64,000 nt of DNA. It comes from Pseudomonadota bacterium (GTDB lineage Bacteria > Pseudomonadota > Gammaproteobacteria > Ga0077536). Below, piece after piece: positions 8,554-19,317 of the stretch. The stretch lies in the NCBI GenBank assembly GCA_018668255.1, contig JABISZ010000103.1:1-64000 (forward strand), written 5' to 3'. Position 1 is the stretch's first letter. Every line of letters starts with the position of its first letter. Below the pieces are notes generated by a model, which made no database searches, was not told the origin of the DNA, and saw only the letters and a program-made list of their open reading frames with translations. The translations under genes were made by a program, and so were the position numbers.

Positions 8554-9369
8554 TTGGAATCAATAATAGAACAACGGGTTGTGGACCGTCGTAAAGTAAA
8601 GCATGAAAAAAGTAAGCTTCAGCAGCGACTTAGACGCCTCACTGGCCAAGCTATTAGTGATTTCGAAATGATAGGTGAAGGTGATCGAGTAATGGTTTGT
8701 CTCTCAGGAGGAAAAGATTCTTATACGTTACTTGATGTGCTGACTCGCCTTCAAGACCGCGCACCTATAAAGTTTGAACTCGTTGCAGTGCATTTAGATC
8801 AAAAGCAACCGGGGTACCCCGCCGACGTCATGTCTGGATATCTCGAACAAATTGGTATTAAAAGCCATATTATTGAGCAAGATACATACTCTACTGTAAA
8901 ACGCGTCATACCAGAGGGTAAGACCATGTGCGGTCTTTGTTCGCGACTGCGTCGTGGTATTCTCTATCGTTTTGCTAGGGAAAATGGTTTTACGCGTATC
9001 GCGCTCGGCCATCACCGCGATGATATCGTCGAAACACTTTTCCTTAATATGTTTTTTGGCTCAAAACTAAAGGCTATGCCTCCAAAGTTGCAAAGTGATG
9101 ATGGTGCGCATATCGTCATCAGACCTCTAGCTTATTGTGCCGAAGAGGATATCGCTCAGTATGCAGAGGTACAGAACTATCCCATTATTCCGTGTAACCT
9201 TTGCGGCGGGCAGGATCATTTACAAAGAGTAAAGATAAAACAAATGTTGGCTACTTGGGAAAAAGAAACACCAGGTCGGGTAGAAAATGTTTTTAGAAGT
9301 ATATGTAACGTTGCGCCTTCTCATTTAGCTGATAATCAGGCCTTTGATTTTAAAGCTCTTGGTTCTTGA
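8554..9369 (+). CDS. ttcA: tRNA 2-thiocytidine(32) synthetase TtcA
   Basis: A protein of about 271 aa that thiolates cytidine 32 in certain tRNAs, using ATP and an iron-sulfur cluster. The PP-loop [11 protein letters not shown] is near residues 50-60. Two CxxC pairs, CGLC (with RLRRG following) and CNLC, match the cluster and thiol-transfer cysteines of the TtcA group. A TTG at 8548 also opens the frame, but the AGGAG at 8542-8546 abuts it; TTG at 8554 sits at normal spacing and is preferred. The gene is divergent from boxR and followed by a separately spaced oxidoreductase gene. Confidence 0.95.
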   Translation: MESIIEQRVVDRRKVKHEKSKLQQRLRRLTGQAISDFEMIGEGDRVMVCLSGGKDSYTLLDVLTRLQDRAPIKFELVAVHLDQKQPGYPADVMSGYLEQIGIKSHIIEQDTYSTVKRVIPEGKTMCGLCSRLRRGILYRFARENGFTRIALGHHRDDIVETLFLNMFFGSKLKAMPPKLQSDDGAHIVIRPLAYCAEEDIAQYAEVQNYPIIPCNLCGGQDHLQRVKIKQMLATWEKETPGRVENVFRSICNVAPSHLADNQAFDFKALGS

Positions 9370-9432
9370 AATAACGGAGTGTCATAATATTTTCAATTTT
9401 TTTACCAAAGGAGAATTTTGCGAGGTACCTAA

Positions 9433-10308
9433 ATGAAGATAGGTCTTTTTTCAATTTGTCCTGATATAGATGTTGATCCGGCTATAGTTGCTAAGCATGC
9501 TGAAGATGCCGGTTTTCACTCATATTGGGTCGCGGATCATCCGACTTTCCCCGTTCAGTACGAGACGGCCTATCCGGGTCGGCCAGCTAATGGTATAGAT
9601 CCCGACTATTTGTGGAAGATGCCAGAGCCCCTCATTGCATTAATGCGAGCCGCGACAGCTACTGAATCGATTCAGCTCGGCACTGCTATCTTATTGATCG
9701 CCGAACGACATCCTCTTCATTTGGCGAAAGAGATTGCCTCTTTAGATGCTTTCAGTAATGGACGATTTCACTTTGGAATTGGGGCAGGTTGGTGTCGAGA
9801 AGAAGCTGAAATACTAGGAGTAGACTTTGATCATCGATGGGGACAAGCGAGAGAGTGTGTCGAAATCATTAAATCATGTTGGACTGATGATACTACCGAG
9901 TACCACGGTAAGTACTACGATTTTCCTGCAGTCAAATGTTATCCCAAGCCATCTAGTCTGCCTCATCCACCTATTTACCTCCCAAGTATTATGGTGGGAG
10001 GGGAGTGGTCAGAGCGAGTTTTTAATCGCATTGTGAAATGGGGTGATGGCTGGCTACCCGTTGTAATGAACATTCAACAAGTCGTTGATGGAATGAGAAA
10101 AATGCAGGAAATTGCATCTGTGGCAGGAAAATCAGAGAAAAAAATAAATGTAAATGTCTTGGGCGGCTTAGGGCAATGGAGAACGCGTAAGGATATTGAC
10201 GCATTTGTGGCAGCTGGGGTAGACCAGGTTACTATTTGGATGAAGTCAACCGACCTTGACAGCGCACGTTTTGAACTCGACACCTTAGCTGAAGAACTTA
10301 TATTTTAA
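9433..10308 (+). CDS. LLM-class (luciferase-like) flavin/F420-dependent oxidoreductase
   Basis: A 291-aa TIM-barrel protein of the bacterial luciferase-like monooxygenase superfamily, resembling the TIGR03619-type 'F420-dependent' group. Diagnostic stretches are 'GFHSYWVADHPTFP', 'IQLGTAILLIAERHPLHLAKE', 'SLDAFSNGRFHFGIGAGW' and 'ECVEIIKSCWTDD'. No substrate can be assigned. Family names mention F420, but many proteobacterial members probably use FMN. The ATG at 9433 has a GAGG about 8 bases upstream. It lies 63 bases after ttcA and 49 before the methyltransferase gene; co-transcription is possible but a functional link is not evident. Confidence 0.85.
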   Translation: MKIGLFSICPDIDVDPAIVAKHAEDAGFHSYWVADHPTFPVQYETAYPGRPANGIDPDYLWKMPEPLIALMRAATATESIQLGTAILLIAERHPLHLAKEIASLDAFSNGRFHFGIGAGWCREEAEILGVDFDHRWGQARECVEIIKSCWTDDTTEYHGKYYDFPAVKCYPKPSSLPHPPIYLPSIMVGGEWSERVFNRIVKWGDGWLPVVMNIQQVVDGMRKMQEIASVAGKSEKKINVNVLGGLGQWRTRKDIDAFVAAGVDQVTIWMKSTDLDSARFELDTLAEELIF

Positions 10309-10357
10309 TATTATTTCTACCTCATAGGAAGGTTATCCGTGCTTACCAAGGTTTCAA

Positions 10358-11089
10358 ATGGCTTTATCATATCCCGCTGAACTATATGAACTTATTCATT
10401 CAGGTAATGAAGGGGATCTAGAATTCTATACTCAAGAATGTGCTGACGTGAAGCGTGTACTTGAGATGGGATGTGGGACAGGTCGTATTGGAAGTGCGAT
10501 TTTGGCGCATGGTCCAGAGGTATGGGGTCTCGATATCCATGCTGAAAGCCTTAATATGGCAGAGAAAAAAGGGCTGATTACGATTTTTGGAGATATGCAA
10601 GATTTTAGCATTGATCAAAGATTTGACCGAATTATCATACCGAATAACACGCTTTACTGTTTGTCATCTGACCAAGAGGTCATGCGATGTTTACGAACAG
10701 CCAAGAAGCATTTGGCGCCCAGGGGTAAAATTATTTTCGACGGGTACCTCACGCCAGTGCGTGCTTCAAAGATTTCCAAAATCACAGTCAAAGATAGACA
10801 AGACTCTTGGATAAAGAGTGTTCGATTCGATGGGAAAGAATGGGATATATTTGAAAAATCCGTTTTGGATACGAGACGAAAAACTGCTAACGTAAGCTAT
10901 CGATGCACATCAAAAGAGACTAGCGTTGAACTTCTTATCGAAGTTAAGCATAGGTATTTAGAGATCTCACAAATACTGACTCTTCTCCAGCACTCGGGTC
11001 TATTTGCCTTATCAATACAAGGCGGCTATCTCAACGAGGCTCTGAGTGAAGATTCAGAGAATTTTTCGATACGAGTCCAAGCAGTATAA
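10358..11089 (+). CDS. Class I SAM-dependent methyltransferase
   Basis: A 243-aa protein with Rossmann-fold methyltransferase motifs: motif I VLEMGCGTGRIG near residues 31-42, an acidic strand end in VWGLDIHAESL, motif 'FGDMQDFSIDQRFDRIIIPNNTLYCL', and a post-core 'LAPRGKIIFDG' strand. The substrate is unknown. It starts 49 bases after the luciferase-like gene and ends 11 bases before the convergent rep stop. The short gap contains no clear hairpin terminator. Confidence 0.82.
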   Translation: MALSYPAELYELIHSGNEGDLEFYTQECADVKRVLEMGCGTGRIGSAILAHGPEVWGLDIHAESLNMAEKKGLITIFGDMQDFSIDQRFDRIIIPNNTLYCLSSDQEVMRCLRTAKKHLAPRGKIIFDGYLTPVRASKISKITVKDRQDSWIKSVRFDGKEWDIFEKSVLDTRRKTANVSYRCTSKETSVELLIEVKHRYLEISQILTLLQHSGLFALSIQGGYLNEALSEDSENFSIRVQAV

Positions 11090-11100
11090 TAAAAGTATAT

Positions 11101-13104
11101 CTATTTTTGGTTTCCAAGCGACATTCTAAGTTGCGCTATGGTTTCTAGTCCGACTTTTTTATCTGAAGTTTGGCTTGAATTTCCACTGCGCCATTGGATT
11201 TCCTCTGCAGGCAACTCTTCCAAAAACCTACTTGGTTCGCATGGTTCTATTTGACCATAGCGTTTTCGTGTCCGGCTATAACTGAGCGTTAGGTTTTTTT
11301 TTGCTCTAGTAATACCCACATAGGCAACTCTTCTTTCTTCTTGTATTTCAATTTCTGTAGTGCTGTTTCTGTGAGGCATAATTCCCTCCTCAAAGCCTGC
11401 TATATAGACATTGGCATACTCGAGACCTTTAGCCGCATGGAGTGTGGTAATAGAAACACTATCGCTGTTCTTCTCGTTGTCTTGCCTTTCAATAATATCA
11501 AAAAGCGTCAATGAAGAAACGACACCAGATAGATCAATTGAGGTGTCTTTCTTGACAAGTTGTTGGACCCAGCTGAGTAATTCTTGGACATTTTTATTTC
11601 GTCTTTCGGACTCTTTTTCGTCTTCCGCATTAGTGGCGAGCCAGTCTTCGTAACCTATATCATCGAGCAATGTTGACAAAGTAACATCTGGGTCACAAGC
11701 CAGTGATTTTTCTCTTAAGCTCCTTATCCAGCGGCCAAAAAAACCGATATTTTTAGCTATATTAGGCGATAGGGTATCAAGAAAATCAGTATTTTCTGTC
11801 GTTTCTAAAATGGATAGATCCAATTTTGTGGCCCCTTCAACGAGGGACTTTACGCTCTGTGTTCCAATGCCTCTGCGGGGAACGTTTAATATTCTCAGTA
11901 GCGCATTATTATCTAGTGGGTTAGCGATTATGCGCATATAGCAAATGCAATCTTTTATTTCAGCATAGTCAAAAAATGACTGACCGCCTGAGAGAGTATA
12001 AGGAATGTTTCTCTCCAGTAACGCTCGTTCGAAAAGTCTACCTTGATGGTTAGAGCGGATAAGTATTGCGAACGCGCCATTCGGTTCTCTCTTGAGTAAC
12101 TGCCGGTGCAATATGTCATTCGCAATCCTTTCTGCTTCGTCGTGCTCGGTCGAGGCGGATATTATGCGGAGTGGATCTCCGAACCCATTTTCAGACCAGA
12201 GCTTCTTGGGGTAATCATGAGGATTGTTTTCTATTAAGGCATTAGCCGCTTTCAAGATACTGCCGCTGCTCCGGTAATTTTGTTCAAGTTTAATAACTTC
12301 TAATGTTGGGTAATCTTTTTGTAACTGATTTAAGTTTTCTGGATCCGCGCCTCGCCAACCATAGATTGATTGATCGTCATCTCCTACTACTGTCATATTT
12401 TGACGACCATTTGTGAGAGTTCTTACTAACTTATACTGCGCAGCATTTGTATCTTGGTATTCGTCCACCAAGAGATACTCGATCTCAGATTGCCATTTTT
12501 CTCTAGCGACATTGTTCTCAGATAATATCTTTACTGGGGCCATAATGAGGTCGTCAAAGTCGACTGCGTTATAGGTTAGTAACGTTTCTCGATAGTTTGC
12601 ATACACGGCTAAGCAGAGAGCATCGAAAGGACGTTCTTTATCCACAATCACCTCTTCTGGAAGTAGAAACAGGGATTTCCAAGAAGATATCCTATATTGC
12701 ACTAAGATTGGCGCGATATCTCCAATTCGTTTTTCCTTTCTAAGCAGTTCAGTGACTATCCCGACAGTGTCATTGGAGTCTAATATTGAAAATCCTGAAC
12801 GATAATCCGATAGTGTGATTTCCGCTCTTAAAATCGTAAGTCCCAATGTATGGAAAGTGCAGATTCTGGGCTTTTCTTTACTACCACCGAGTGTTTTCTT
12901 GATCCGCTCTCGCATTTCTTTTGCAGCTCGGTTAGTAAACGTAATGGCAGTAATTTTTTTCGGGCAGATATGTTCTTTGGTGATCAAGTACGATATTTTG
13001 TGAGCGATGACACTGGTCTTCCCACTTCCTGCGCCGGCCAAGACCAATAGAGGACTTTTAGTGTGTCGTATAGCTTTTATTTGTTGAGGGTTTAGATTTT
13101 GCAA
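11101..13104 (-). CDS. rep: ATP-dependent DNA helicase Rep
   Basis: A 667-aa superfamily 1A 3'-5' helicase, close to E. coli Rep in length. It opens MQNLNPQQIKAIRH (Q motif), then Walker A GAGSGKTSVIAHKI near residues 18-31, Walker B LLVDEYQDTNAAQ, motif III 'VVGDDDQSIYGWRGAD', and C-terminal motifs VSITTLHAAKGLEY and RRVAYVGITRAKKNLTLSYS. Rep moves replication forks through obstacles. UvrD and PcrA share these motifs, but the N-terminus and overall length fit Rep better. The gene stands alone on the minus strand, with a gene-free stretch upstream. Confidence 0.94.
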   Translation of the reverse strand: MQNLNPQQIKAIRHTKSPLLVLAGAGSGKTSVIAHKISYLITKEHICPKKITAITFTNRAAKEMRERIKKTLGGSKEKPRICTFHTLGLTILRAEITLSDYRSGFSILDSNDTVGIVTELLRKEKRIGDIAPILVQYRISSWKSLFLLPEEVIVDKERPFDALCLAVYANYRETLLTYNAVDFDDLIMAPVKILSENNVAREKWQSEIEYLLVDEYQDTNAAQYKLVRTLTNGRQNMTVVGDDDQSIYGWRGADPENLNQLQKDYPTLEVIKLEQNYRSSGSILKAANALIENNPHDYPKKLWSENGFGDPLRIISASTEHDEAERIANDILHRQLLKREPNGAFAILIRSNHQGRLFERALLERNIPYTLSGGQSFFDYAEIKDCICYMRIIANPLDNNALLRILNVPRRGIGTQSVKSLVEGATKLDLSILETTENTDFLDTLSPNIAKNIGFFGRWIRSLREKSLACDPDVTLSTLLDDIGYEDWLATNAEDEKESERRNKNVQELLSWVQQLVKKDTSIDLSGVVSSLTLFDIIERQDNEKNSDSVSITTLHAAKGLEYANVYIAGFEEGIMPHRNSTTEIEIQEERRVAYVGITRAKKNLTLSYSRTRKRYGQIEPCEPSRFLEELPAEEIQWRSGNSSQTSDKKVGLETIAQLRMSLGNQK

Positions 13105-13409
13105 AAAAAGACCGTCTATGACTAATTTTATTGAACGATATATGTCTTATTTTAAGTAAAGCTGTCTAACGAAGCTATATTGACTTCTGGTTATTTTTAC
13201 GGGCTTAAATGATTTGCATTTATAACTGTTCTCAATTATAGCAGGAGAGGGTCTTTGCTTGGAATTGGACGCATTTGTGTGTGTTTTAGATTAAACTTAC
13301 CCGACAAGTAACTTCCAATCTTCTGTTGACATAACCTGTCAAGAGCAGTCTCAATCAGGGACGGATGACTATAAACAAAGATATATTGAGAGATTAAAGA
13401 CTATTAAAA
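13105..13409. other. Intergenic region between divergent rep and traB-like genes, with palindrome
   Basis: About 305 bases without a credible gene. The notable element is a perfect inverted repeat TTGACA-taacc-TGTCAA at 13326-13342; each arm reads as a -35-like hexamer on its own strand. No well-placed -10 follows on the plus strand, so it may be an operator rather than a core promoter. The rest is AT-rich with no other clear structure. Confidence 0.4.
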
Positions 13410-14600
13410 ATGATTGATCAAAAAAAGCCATACATAGATATCAACATAAATGGATCATCTGTTCGGATTCTAGGCACGGCCCATGTGTCTCAAATAAGTG
13501 TCGATCAGGTTCGTACAGAAATAGAGTCTGAGCAATACAGCGACATTGCAGTCGAGTTGTGTGAAAGTCGATATGAAATGATGTCAGATCCTGATGCCTT
13601 CGGCAAACTTAACTTGGTTGAAATTATCCGTAAAGGAAAAGCCCTCATGGTTACAGCTATGTTGGCTATGGGAGCTTTCCAACAAAGGATTGCTGAGCAA
13701 TTCGGTGTGGAGCCTGGAGCGGAGATGCGCACTGCAGTCTTGGAAGCTAAAAAGAGGGAACTGGTTGTACATTTGATAGACCGTAATATCGGTGTCACTT
13801 TGCGCAGAATTTATGGTTCTGTTGCGTGGTGGAAACGGCCGCATTTATTTCTTGGGCTTCTCGGCAGTGTACTGAGCAATGATAAAGTCGAGGAGAGCGA
13901 GATTGAAGATTTGAAAGAACGTGATGTTATAGAGAACGCCCTAAGTCAGCTTCAAGAGTCAGCAGGAGATCTATTCATTCCTCTTATTGATGAGCGTGAT
14001 GAATTTATGGCGGTAAAAATTTGGAGGATCGCCACAGCCGGCCCGTGCAGAATTCTAGCAGTTGTCGGTGCCGGTCATCTGACGGGTATTGCGAAGTATT
14101 TAGATAAAATATCAAATGATTGTGAAGCTCGTTTAAACGAACTAGATAAAGTGCCGAAAAAGAAAAACTGGATAGCGGTTATTCCTTGGGCAATAGTGGC
14201 TCTCATTTTATTCGGGTTCTATTTAGGATTTTCTCGCAGCCCAGAGATGGGAATAAGCCTTTTGGTGGAATGGGCATTAATCAATGGTGGATTCGCATCT
14301 TTAGGTGTTTTAATTGCCGGTGGACATTTCTTGACAATTTTAGGCGCTTTTTTTGCGGCTCCGATCACGTCATTAAACCCTACTATTGGAGCAGGCATAG
14401 TGACGGGATTGATCGAGGCCTGGGTTCGCAAGCCGACAGTATCTGATTTTGCCGCGCTTCGAAAAGATACGGTAACTTGGAGAGGGTGGAGGCGGAATAA
14501 AGTGGCGCGCACTCTTCTTGCTTTTGTGTTCGGCACATTAGGTTCTGCAATCGGAACGTATGTCGCAGGGTTCAGGATTGTGGGGCAGTTGCTTGGGTGA
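13410..14600 (+). CDS. TraB/PrgY/GumN-family membrane protein
   Basis: A 396-aa protein. The N-terminal half is a TraB-type domain, recognisable from VRILGTAHVSQISVDQV, the following 'DIAVELCESRYEMM' and the later 'RILAVVGAGHLTGIAKYL' motif. The C-terminal half carries about four hydrophobic segments (roughly residues 250-395), as in the archaeal/bacterial PrgY branch. The TraB fold is related to Tiki-type metalloproteases and is linked to peptide pheromone shutdown in enterococci, but bacterial members like this have no settled role. Its 3' end overlaps the convergent ABC permease gene by 29 bases. Confidence 0.85.
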   Translation: MIDQKKPYIDININGSSVRILGTAHVSQISVDQVRTEIESEQYSDIAVELCESRYEMMSDPDAFGKLNLVEIIRKGKALMVTAMLAMGAFQQRIAEQFGVEPGAEMRTAVLEAKKRELVVHLIDRNIGVTLRRIYGSVAWWKRPHLFLGLLGSVLSNDKVEESEIEDLKERDVIENALSQLQESAGDLFIPLIDERDEFMAVKIWRIATAGPCRILAVVGAGHLTGIAKYLDKISNDCEARLNELDKVPKKKNWIAVIPWAIVALILFGFYLGFSRSPEMGISLLVEWALINGGFASLGVLIAGGHFLTILGAFFAAPITSLNPTIGAGIVTGLIEAWVRKPTVSDFAALRKDTVTWRGWRRNKVARTLLAFVFGTLGSAIGTYVAGFRIVGQLLG

Positions 14601-15909
14601 TCATTTTTAAGGTGCTCCGGTATTTTCTGCGCCACATGTAGCCTATTAGACCTATACATATCATGCTAAAACCACAAACGTATATAGGTTCCTGAAAAAC
14701 ATTAGGCGTTAGCATATTTAAATATGTGTCTGCTGCGTGTAACGGAATCAGTTTATTCAGCACGACAAGAAAGAACAAAAAACAAAAGCTGCTTTGCCGA
14801 GCGGAATAATGCATCTGCAGAAGGCTTAGAAATAACACATCGCGAAATGCCAAGAGCGATATGGCCAAGGCAGCTGGTCCAGTATTAGTGAGCTTTTCGT
14901 TTGTAAATATCTGGTCTACTCCCGCCATCGCGGAAAAACTCGCTAAGGTTATAGCGAGTATTGAACTACTTAACCAAAGAGGGGCTTCTTGTAAGCCGCG
15001 TTTAAATTGCCTCTCCCTCAAGTACTTTATGGTTCGGACAAATTGATCAATGCCGGAGGGAAAACTAATTGCTGCCAGATAGGATGCCGCACTGGCAATG
15101 ACAGCAGAGCATGATAGCCACATACGAAGTGTGTCGAACCCTTTATCACTTGCTGAAAAACCAGTAATCAATAGCCCCAGTGAAAGAACGAATAACCCAT
15201 AAGCCCATGGAGTCGCTTTGATATCTAATTCTAACCTTAAGCTTCTATATGCCCCGAGCATAGCCCAAGCACCAATAAAAGTAAGTACAGAGAGAGTAAA
15301 TAAGTCTTTTTGATAAGGCGTGGAGAACCAAACAGGATTGGCATAGTTGGTTTTCAACTGATGCCAGGTAGGTATTACGATATCGGTAATATGGGGTAGT
15401 AAAAATGCAATTAAAGCGATCCAAAAAATAATACTATTACTATGGTTAGACGTTCTTTCCCGAAAGACTTGAATGATTGACTTATTCAAAGAGGTCGCCT
15501 GAAACACCAGTGCCACAAGGCATAATATGACGCTATTTAAAAGACTTTGGGTCAAGTCCCCCGAGTTTGTCATATATATTAGCAGGCATAAAATGGCCGC
15601 CCCCCAAGAGGTTAGACTAGGTCCGAACAGCTTTCCGAGTAAAAGATGCGTAGGTTTGATGCTTCCCATCCTTTGGGCATTCCAAGTGTTATCGCCCACT
15701 TCCTTTCGGAAGGCGGCAGCAATTCCCATGGGCCCTGTAATCACCCCAAAAAACAAAAATCCACAAATAGCGATATATTTAGTAATAAAGATGCTAAAAA
15801 TGCTTTCACTTACAAACCAAGTGATGCTCACGAACAGAACAATGACTAATAATGTAATAATTTTTATTTCATAGAGCCAGAGCTGCTTCATCAATTCAGG
15901 ATTTTTCAT
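14572..15909 (-). CDS. ABC transporter permease-like membrane protein
   Basis: A 445-aa protein with about a dozen hydrophobic segments. It begins 4 bases after the ATPase gene stop on the same strand, which marks it as the permease partner of that ABC ATPase. The region 'FGVITGPMGIAAAFRKEVGDNTWNAQRM..LLLGKLFGPSLTSWGAA' resembles ABC-2-type permeases, where the first large cytosolic loop follows the first two helices. The substrate is unknown. The 3' end overlaps the traB-like gene by 29 bases in the opposite orientation. Confidence 0.72.
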   Translation of the reverse strand: MKNPELMKQLWLYEIKIITLLVIVLFVSITWFVSESIFSIFITKYIAICGFLFFGVITGPMGIAAAFRKEVGDNTWNAQRMGSIKPTHLLLGKLFGPSLTSWGAAILCLLIYMTNSGDLTQSLLNSVILCLVALVFQATSLNKSIIQVFRERTSNHSNSIIFWIALIAFLLPHITDIVIPTWHQLKTNYANPVWFSTPYQKDLFTLSVLTFIGAWAMLGAYRSLRLELDIKATPWAYGLFVLSLGLLITGFSASDKGFDTLRMWLSCSAVIASAASYLAAISFPSGIDQFVRTIKYLRERQFKRGLQEAPLWLSSSILAITLASFSAMAGVDQIFTNEKLTNTGPAALAISLLAFRDVLFLSLLQMHYSARQSSFCFLFFLVVLNKLIPLHAADTYLNMLTPNVFQEPIYVCGFSMICIGLIGYMWRRKYRSTLKMITQATAPQS

Positions 15910-15913
15910 ATTT

Positions 15914-16834
15914 CTATTCTTGTATAGAGTCGAAGTAGGCCTTTTTTAGTTTGCTTTGTATCGTTTCTAGCCCAGATATGGTTTTGTTTAAAGGAATCAC
16001 TTTCTGAAATAAATCAGCTTTGTCAGTTTCATTACCCCTAAATTCGAAGTCTATACTGTCATTTGATTGTGCAACCTCGCCTACTTTTGGATGAGCCTGA
16101 AGGAGTTCCACCACGTTCTGGAACGGTGATGAAATGGATAGTCGTAACGTCTGATTAGAAATATGTTCGGTACCAACATTTTTGTCTTCTATCGCGACTC
16201 CATCTTTCAGTATCAGCAATTGGGTTGAGTATGATTCAATCTCGGATAAAATATGCGATGATATTAGTATAGTTACGCCGTCATTCTTTTTTTCTATTAA
16301 AAATCTTGAAAGTCTATCTCTGGCTTCCGGATCTAAACCGGAGGCAGGCTCATCTAGCAGCGCTATTTTTGGATCGTGGATAAAAGCCTGCATAATACCA
16401 ACAGTTTGTCTTAATCCTTTTGATAGAGTCTCCGTTTTTTGCTGTAAACGATCACGCATTTTAAAGGTTAAGGAGAGCTTATCTATAGATGTTCTAAGTT
16501 CTTCTTCTCTTATTGAATGTATAGAACCGGCGTACCACAGACTTTGCTCGACGGTAAGACTATCGTAAATACCCGCTCGCTCTGGCAGGTATCCTAATTT
16601 ATTATAGGCGTGACGAGGATGCTCCACCACGTCAACTCCCATTATTTCAATTGTACCTGAGAGTGGCTTGAGCAAACCTACTAGGCATTTGAATAGCGTA
16701 CTTTTACCTGCGCCATTTGGGCCGACAACTGCCATGATAGTGGCGCTGGGTATAGTCAGGTTGATCCCATTTAAGGCGTATGTTCCATTGTAGGAAGACC
16801 AGAGATTATTTACTTCTATAACAGGTGTAATAAT
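15914..16834 (-). CDS. ABC transporter ATP-binding protein (non-canonical start)
   Basis: ATPase of an ABC-2-type exporter. Starting at the only ATG (16735) gives 273 aa beginning four residues before Walker A and would delete the first strand and the A-loop. The frame stays open upstream to a TAA at 16835-16837 and encodes a normal N-terminus: VIEVNNLWSSYNGTYALNGI. In the 306-aa form the A-loop Tyr is residue 15 and Walker A GPNGAGKST is 38-46; the signature is 'LSKGLRQTVGIMQ' and Walker B KIALLDEPASGLDPE. No ATG, GTG or TTG exists in the extension; AUU (16834 or 16831) or AUA (16819) would have to serve, or the sequence has an error. The 5' boundary is therefore uncertain. Confidence 0.8.
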   Translation of the reverse strand: MITPVIEVNNLWSSYNGTYALNGINLTIPSATIMAVVGPNGAGKSTLFKCLVGLLKPLSGTIEIMGVDVVEHPRHAYNKLGYLPERAGIYDSLTVEQSLWYAGSIHSIREEELRTSIDKLSLTFKMRDRLQQKTETLSKGLRQTVGIMQAFIHDPKIALLDEPASGLDPEARDRLSRFLIEKKNDGVTILISSHILSEIESYSTQLLILKDGVAIEDKNVGTEHISNQTLRLSISSPFQNVVELLQAHPKVGEVAQSNDSIDFEFRGNETDKADLFQKVIPLNKTISGLETIQSKLKKAYFDSIQE

Positions 16835-16943
16835 TTAAACCAACTAAGTGTTTTTTTATATGTAGCATCATATGACTAGAGAGGTTTTGACGCCAGAAAT
16901 TTAGCATGGGACTAAAGTTACTTTTAGCTAGTATGATATCCCG

Positions 16944-17162
16944 ATGAATGAGTGGTTGATAATGGCAGTCGAAAAAGACATCGTGATACGTGCTGTAAAA
17001 CTATCTTGTGTTGTCGGTACTTTACTTATTTTTATCAATTATGGCGATGCGGTTTTCACCCCTGAGATAGCATATCCAGCCTGGTGGAAGATTCTTCTGA
17101 CTTATTGTGTTCCGTACTTTGTGTCGACTTATTCTGCAGTTGGCGCTAGGTTAGCCGATTAA
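16944..17162 (+). CDS. nrtS: NrtS-like small membrane protein (nitrate/nitrite transporter family)
   Basis: A 72-aa protein with two hydrophobic segments. The sequence 'RAVKLSCVVGTLLIFINYGDAVF' followed by WWKILLTYCVPYFVSTYSAVGA matches the small NrtS family, described in cyanobacteria as a nitrate/nitrite transporter and widespread in marine proteobacteria as single short proteins. Function here is by family only. ATG at 16944 is used; a TATGAT at 16932-16937 sits so close that the ATG at 16962 (66 aa) may be the real start. It ends at a strong bidirectional terminator shared with groEL. Confidence 0.7.
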   Translation: MNEWLIMAVEKDIVIRAVKLSCVVGTLLIFINYGDAVFTPEIAYPAWWKILLTYCVPYFVSTYSAVGARLAD

Positions 17163-17188
17163 AAAAACCCCGCAAATGCGGGGTTTTT
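17161..17188. terminator. Bidirectional rho-independent terminator between nrtS and groEL
   Basis: The segment AAAAACCCCGC-aaat-GCGGGGTTTTT forms an 11-bp perfect stem with a 4-base loop. It has a T-run on either strand, so it can stop transcription from both the small plus-strand gene and the minus-strand groESL operon. Confidence 0.93.
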
Positions 17189-17212
17189 CGTATCTAGGAT
17201 ATGGAGGATGAT

Positions 17213-18907
<1,695 letters not shown>

Positions 18908-18935
18908 TTACTTAATTTAGCTTAGTTTCTAATTT

Positions 18936-19226
18936 CTATGAATCGAAAACGGCCATGATGTCGTCTTCTCTCATTACGACTACATCGTGGTCATCAACTT
19001 TTACTTCAGTGCCTGAGTATTTCCCAAAAAGAACTTTGTCTCCTACTTTAAGGTCCAGTGCACGAACTTCTCCACTGTCTAAAATTTTTCCATTACCTAC
19101 TGCAACAATTTCGCCTTTACTTGGCTTTTCTGTAGCTGAATCAGGTATAACTATGCCGCCGGGTGAGGTTTTCTCTTCTTCCCAGCGTTTTACGATCACG
19201 CGATCATGCAACGGTCGAATTTTCAT
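18936..19226 (-). CDS. groES: Co-chaperonin GroES (10 kDa)
   Basis: A 96-aa co-chaperonin forming the heptameric lid on GroEL. The start [14 protein letters not shown], the mobile loop region '[20 protein letters not shown]' and the end '[15 protein letters not shown]' are canonical. A GGAGGAG ribosome site precedes the ATG. It is the first gene of the groESL operon, with a sigma70-type promoter and an HrcA-type operator in its leader. Confidence 0.99.
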   Translation of the reverse strand: MKIRPLHDRVIVKRWEEEKTSPGGIVIPDSATEKPSKGEIVAVGNGKILDSGEVRALDLKVGDKVLFGKYSGTEVKVDDHDVVVMREDDIMAVFDS

Positions 19227-19289
19227 TATTTTAATTCTCCTCCAACAGGATTTATTTACGAATTAAACGAGCTGATTTGACTATTTTTG

Positions 19290-19316
19290 TTAGCACTCTC
19301 ACTCGAGTAGTGCTAG
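19290..19316 (-). promoter_or_regulatory. CIRCE-like operator (HrcA) of groESL
   Basis: The inverted repeat TTAGCACTC-N9-TAGTGCTAG matches the CIRCE consensus TTAGCACTC-N9-GAGTGCTAA at 9/9 positions in the left arm and 7/9 in the right arm, with exact spacing. It lies just downstream of the -10 hexamer, over the expected transcription start, which is the usual place for HrcA repression of groESL. hrcA itself is not in the window. Confidence 0.85.
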
Positions 19317-19317
19317 A

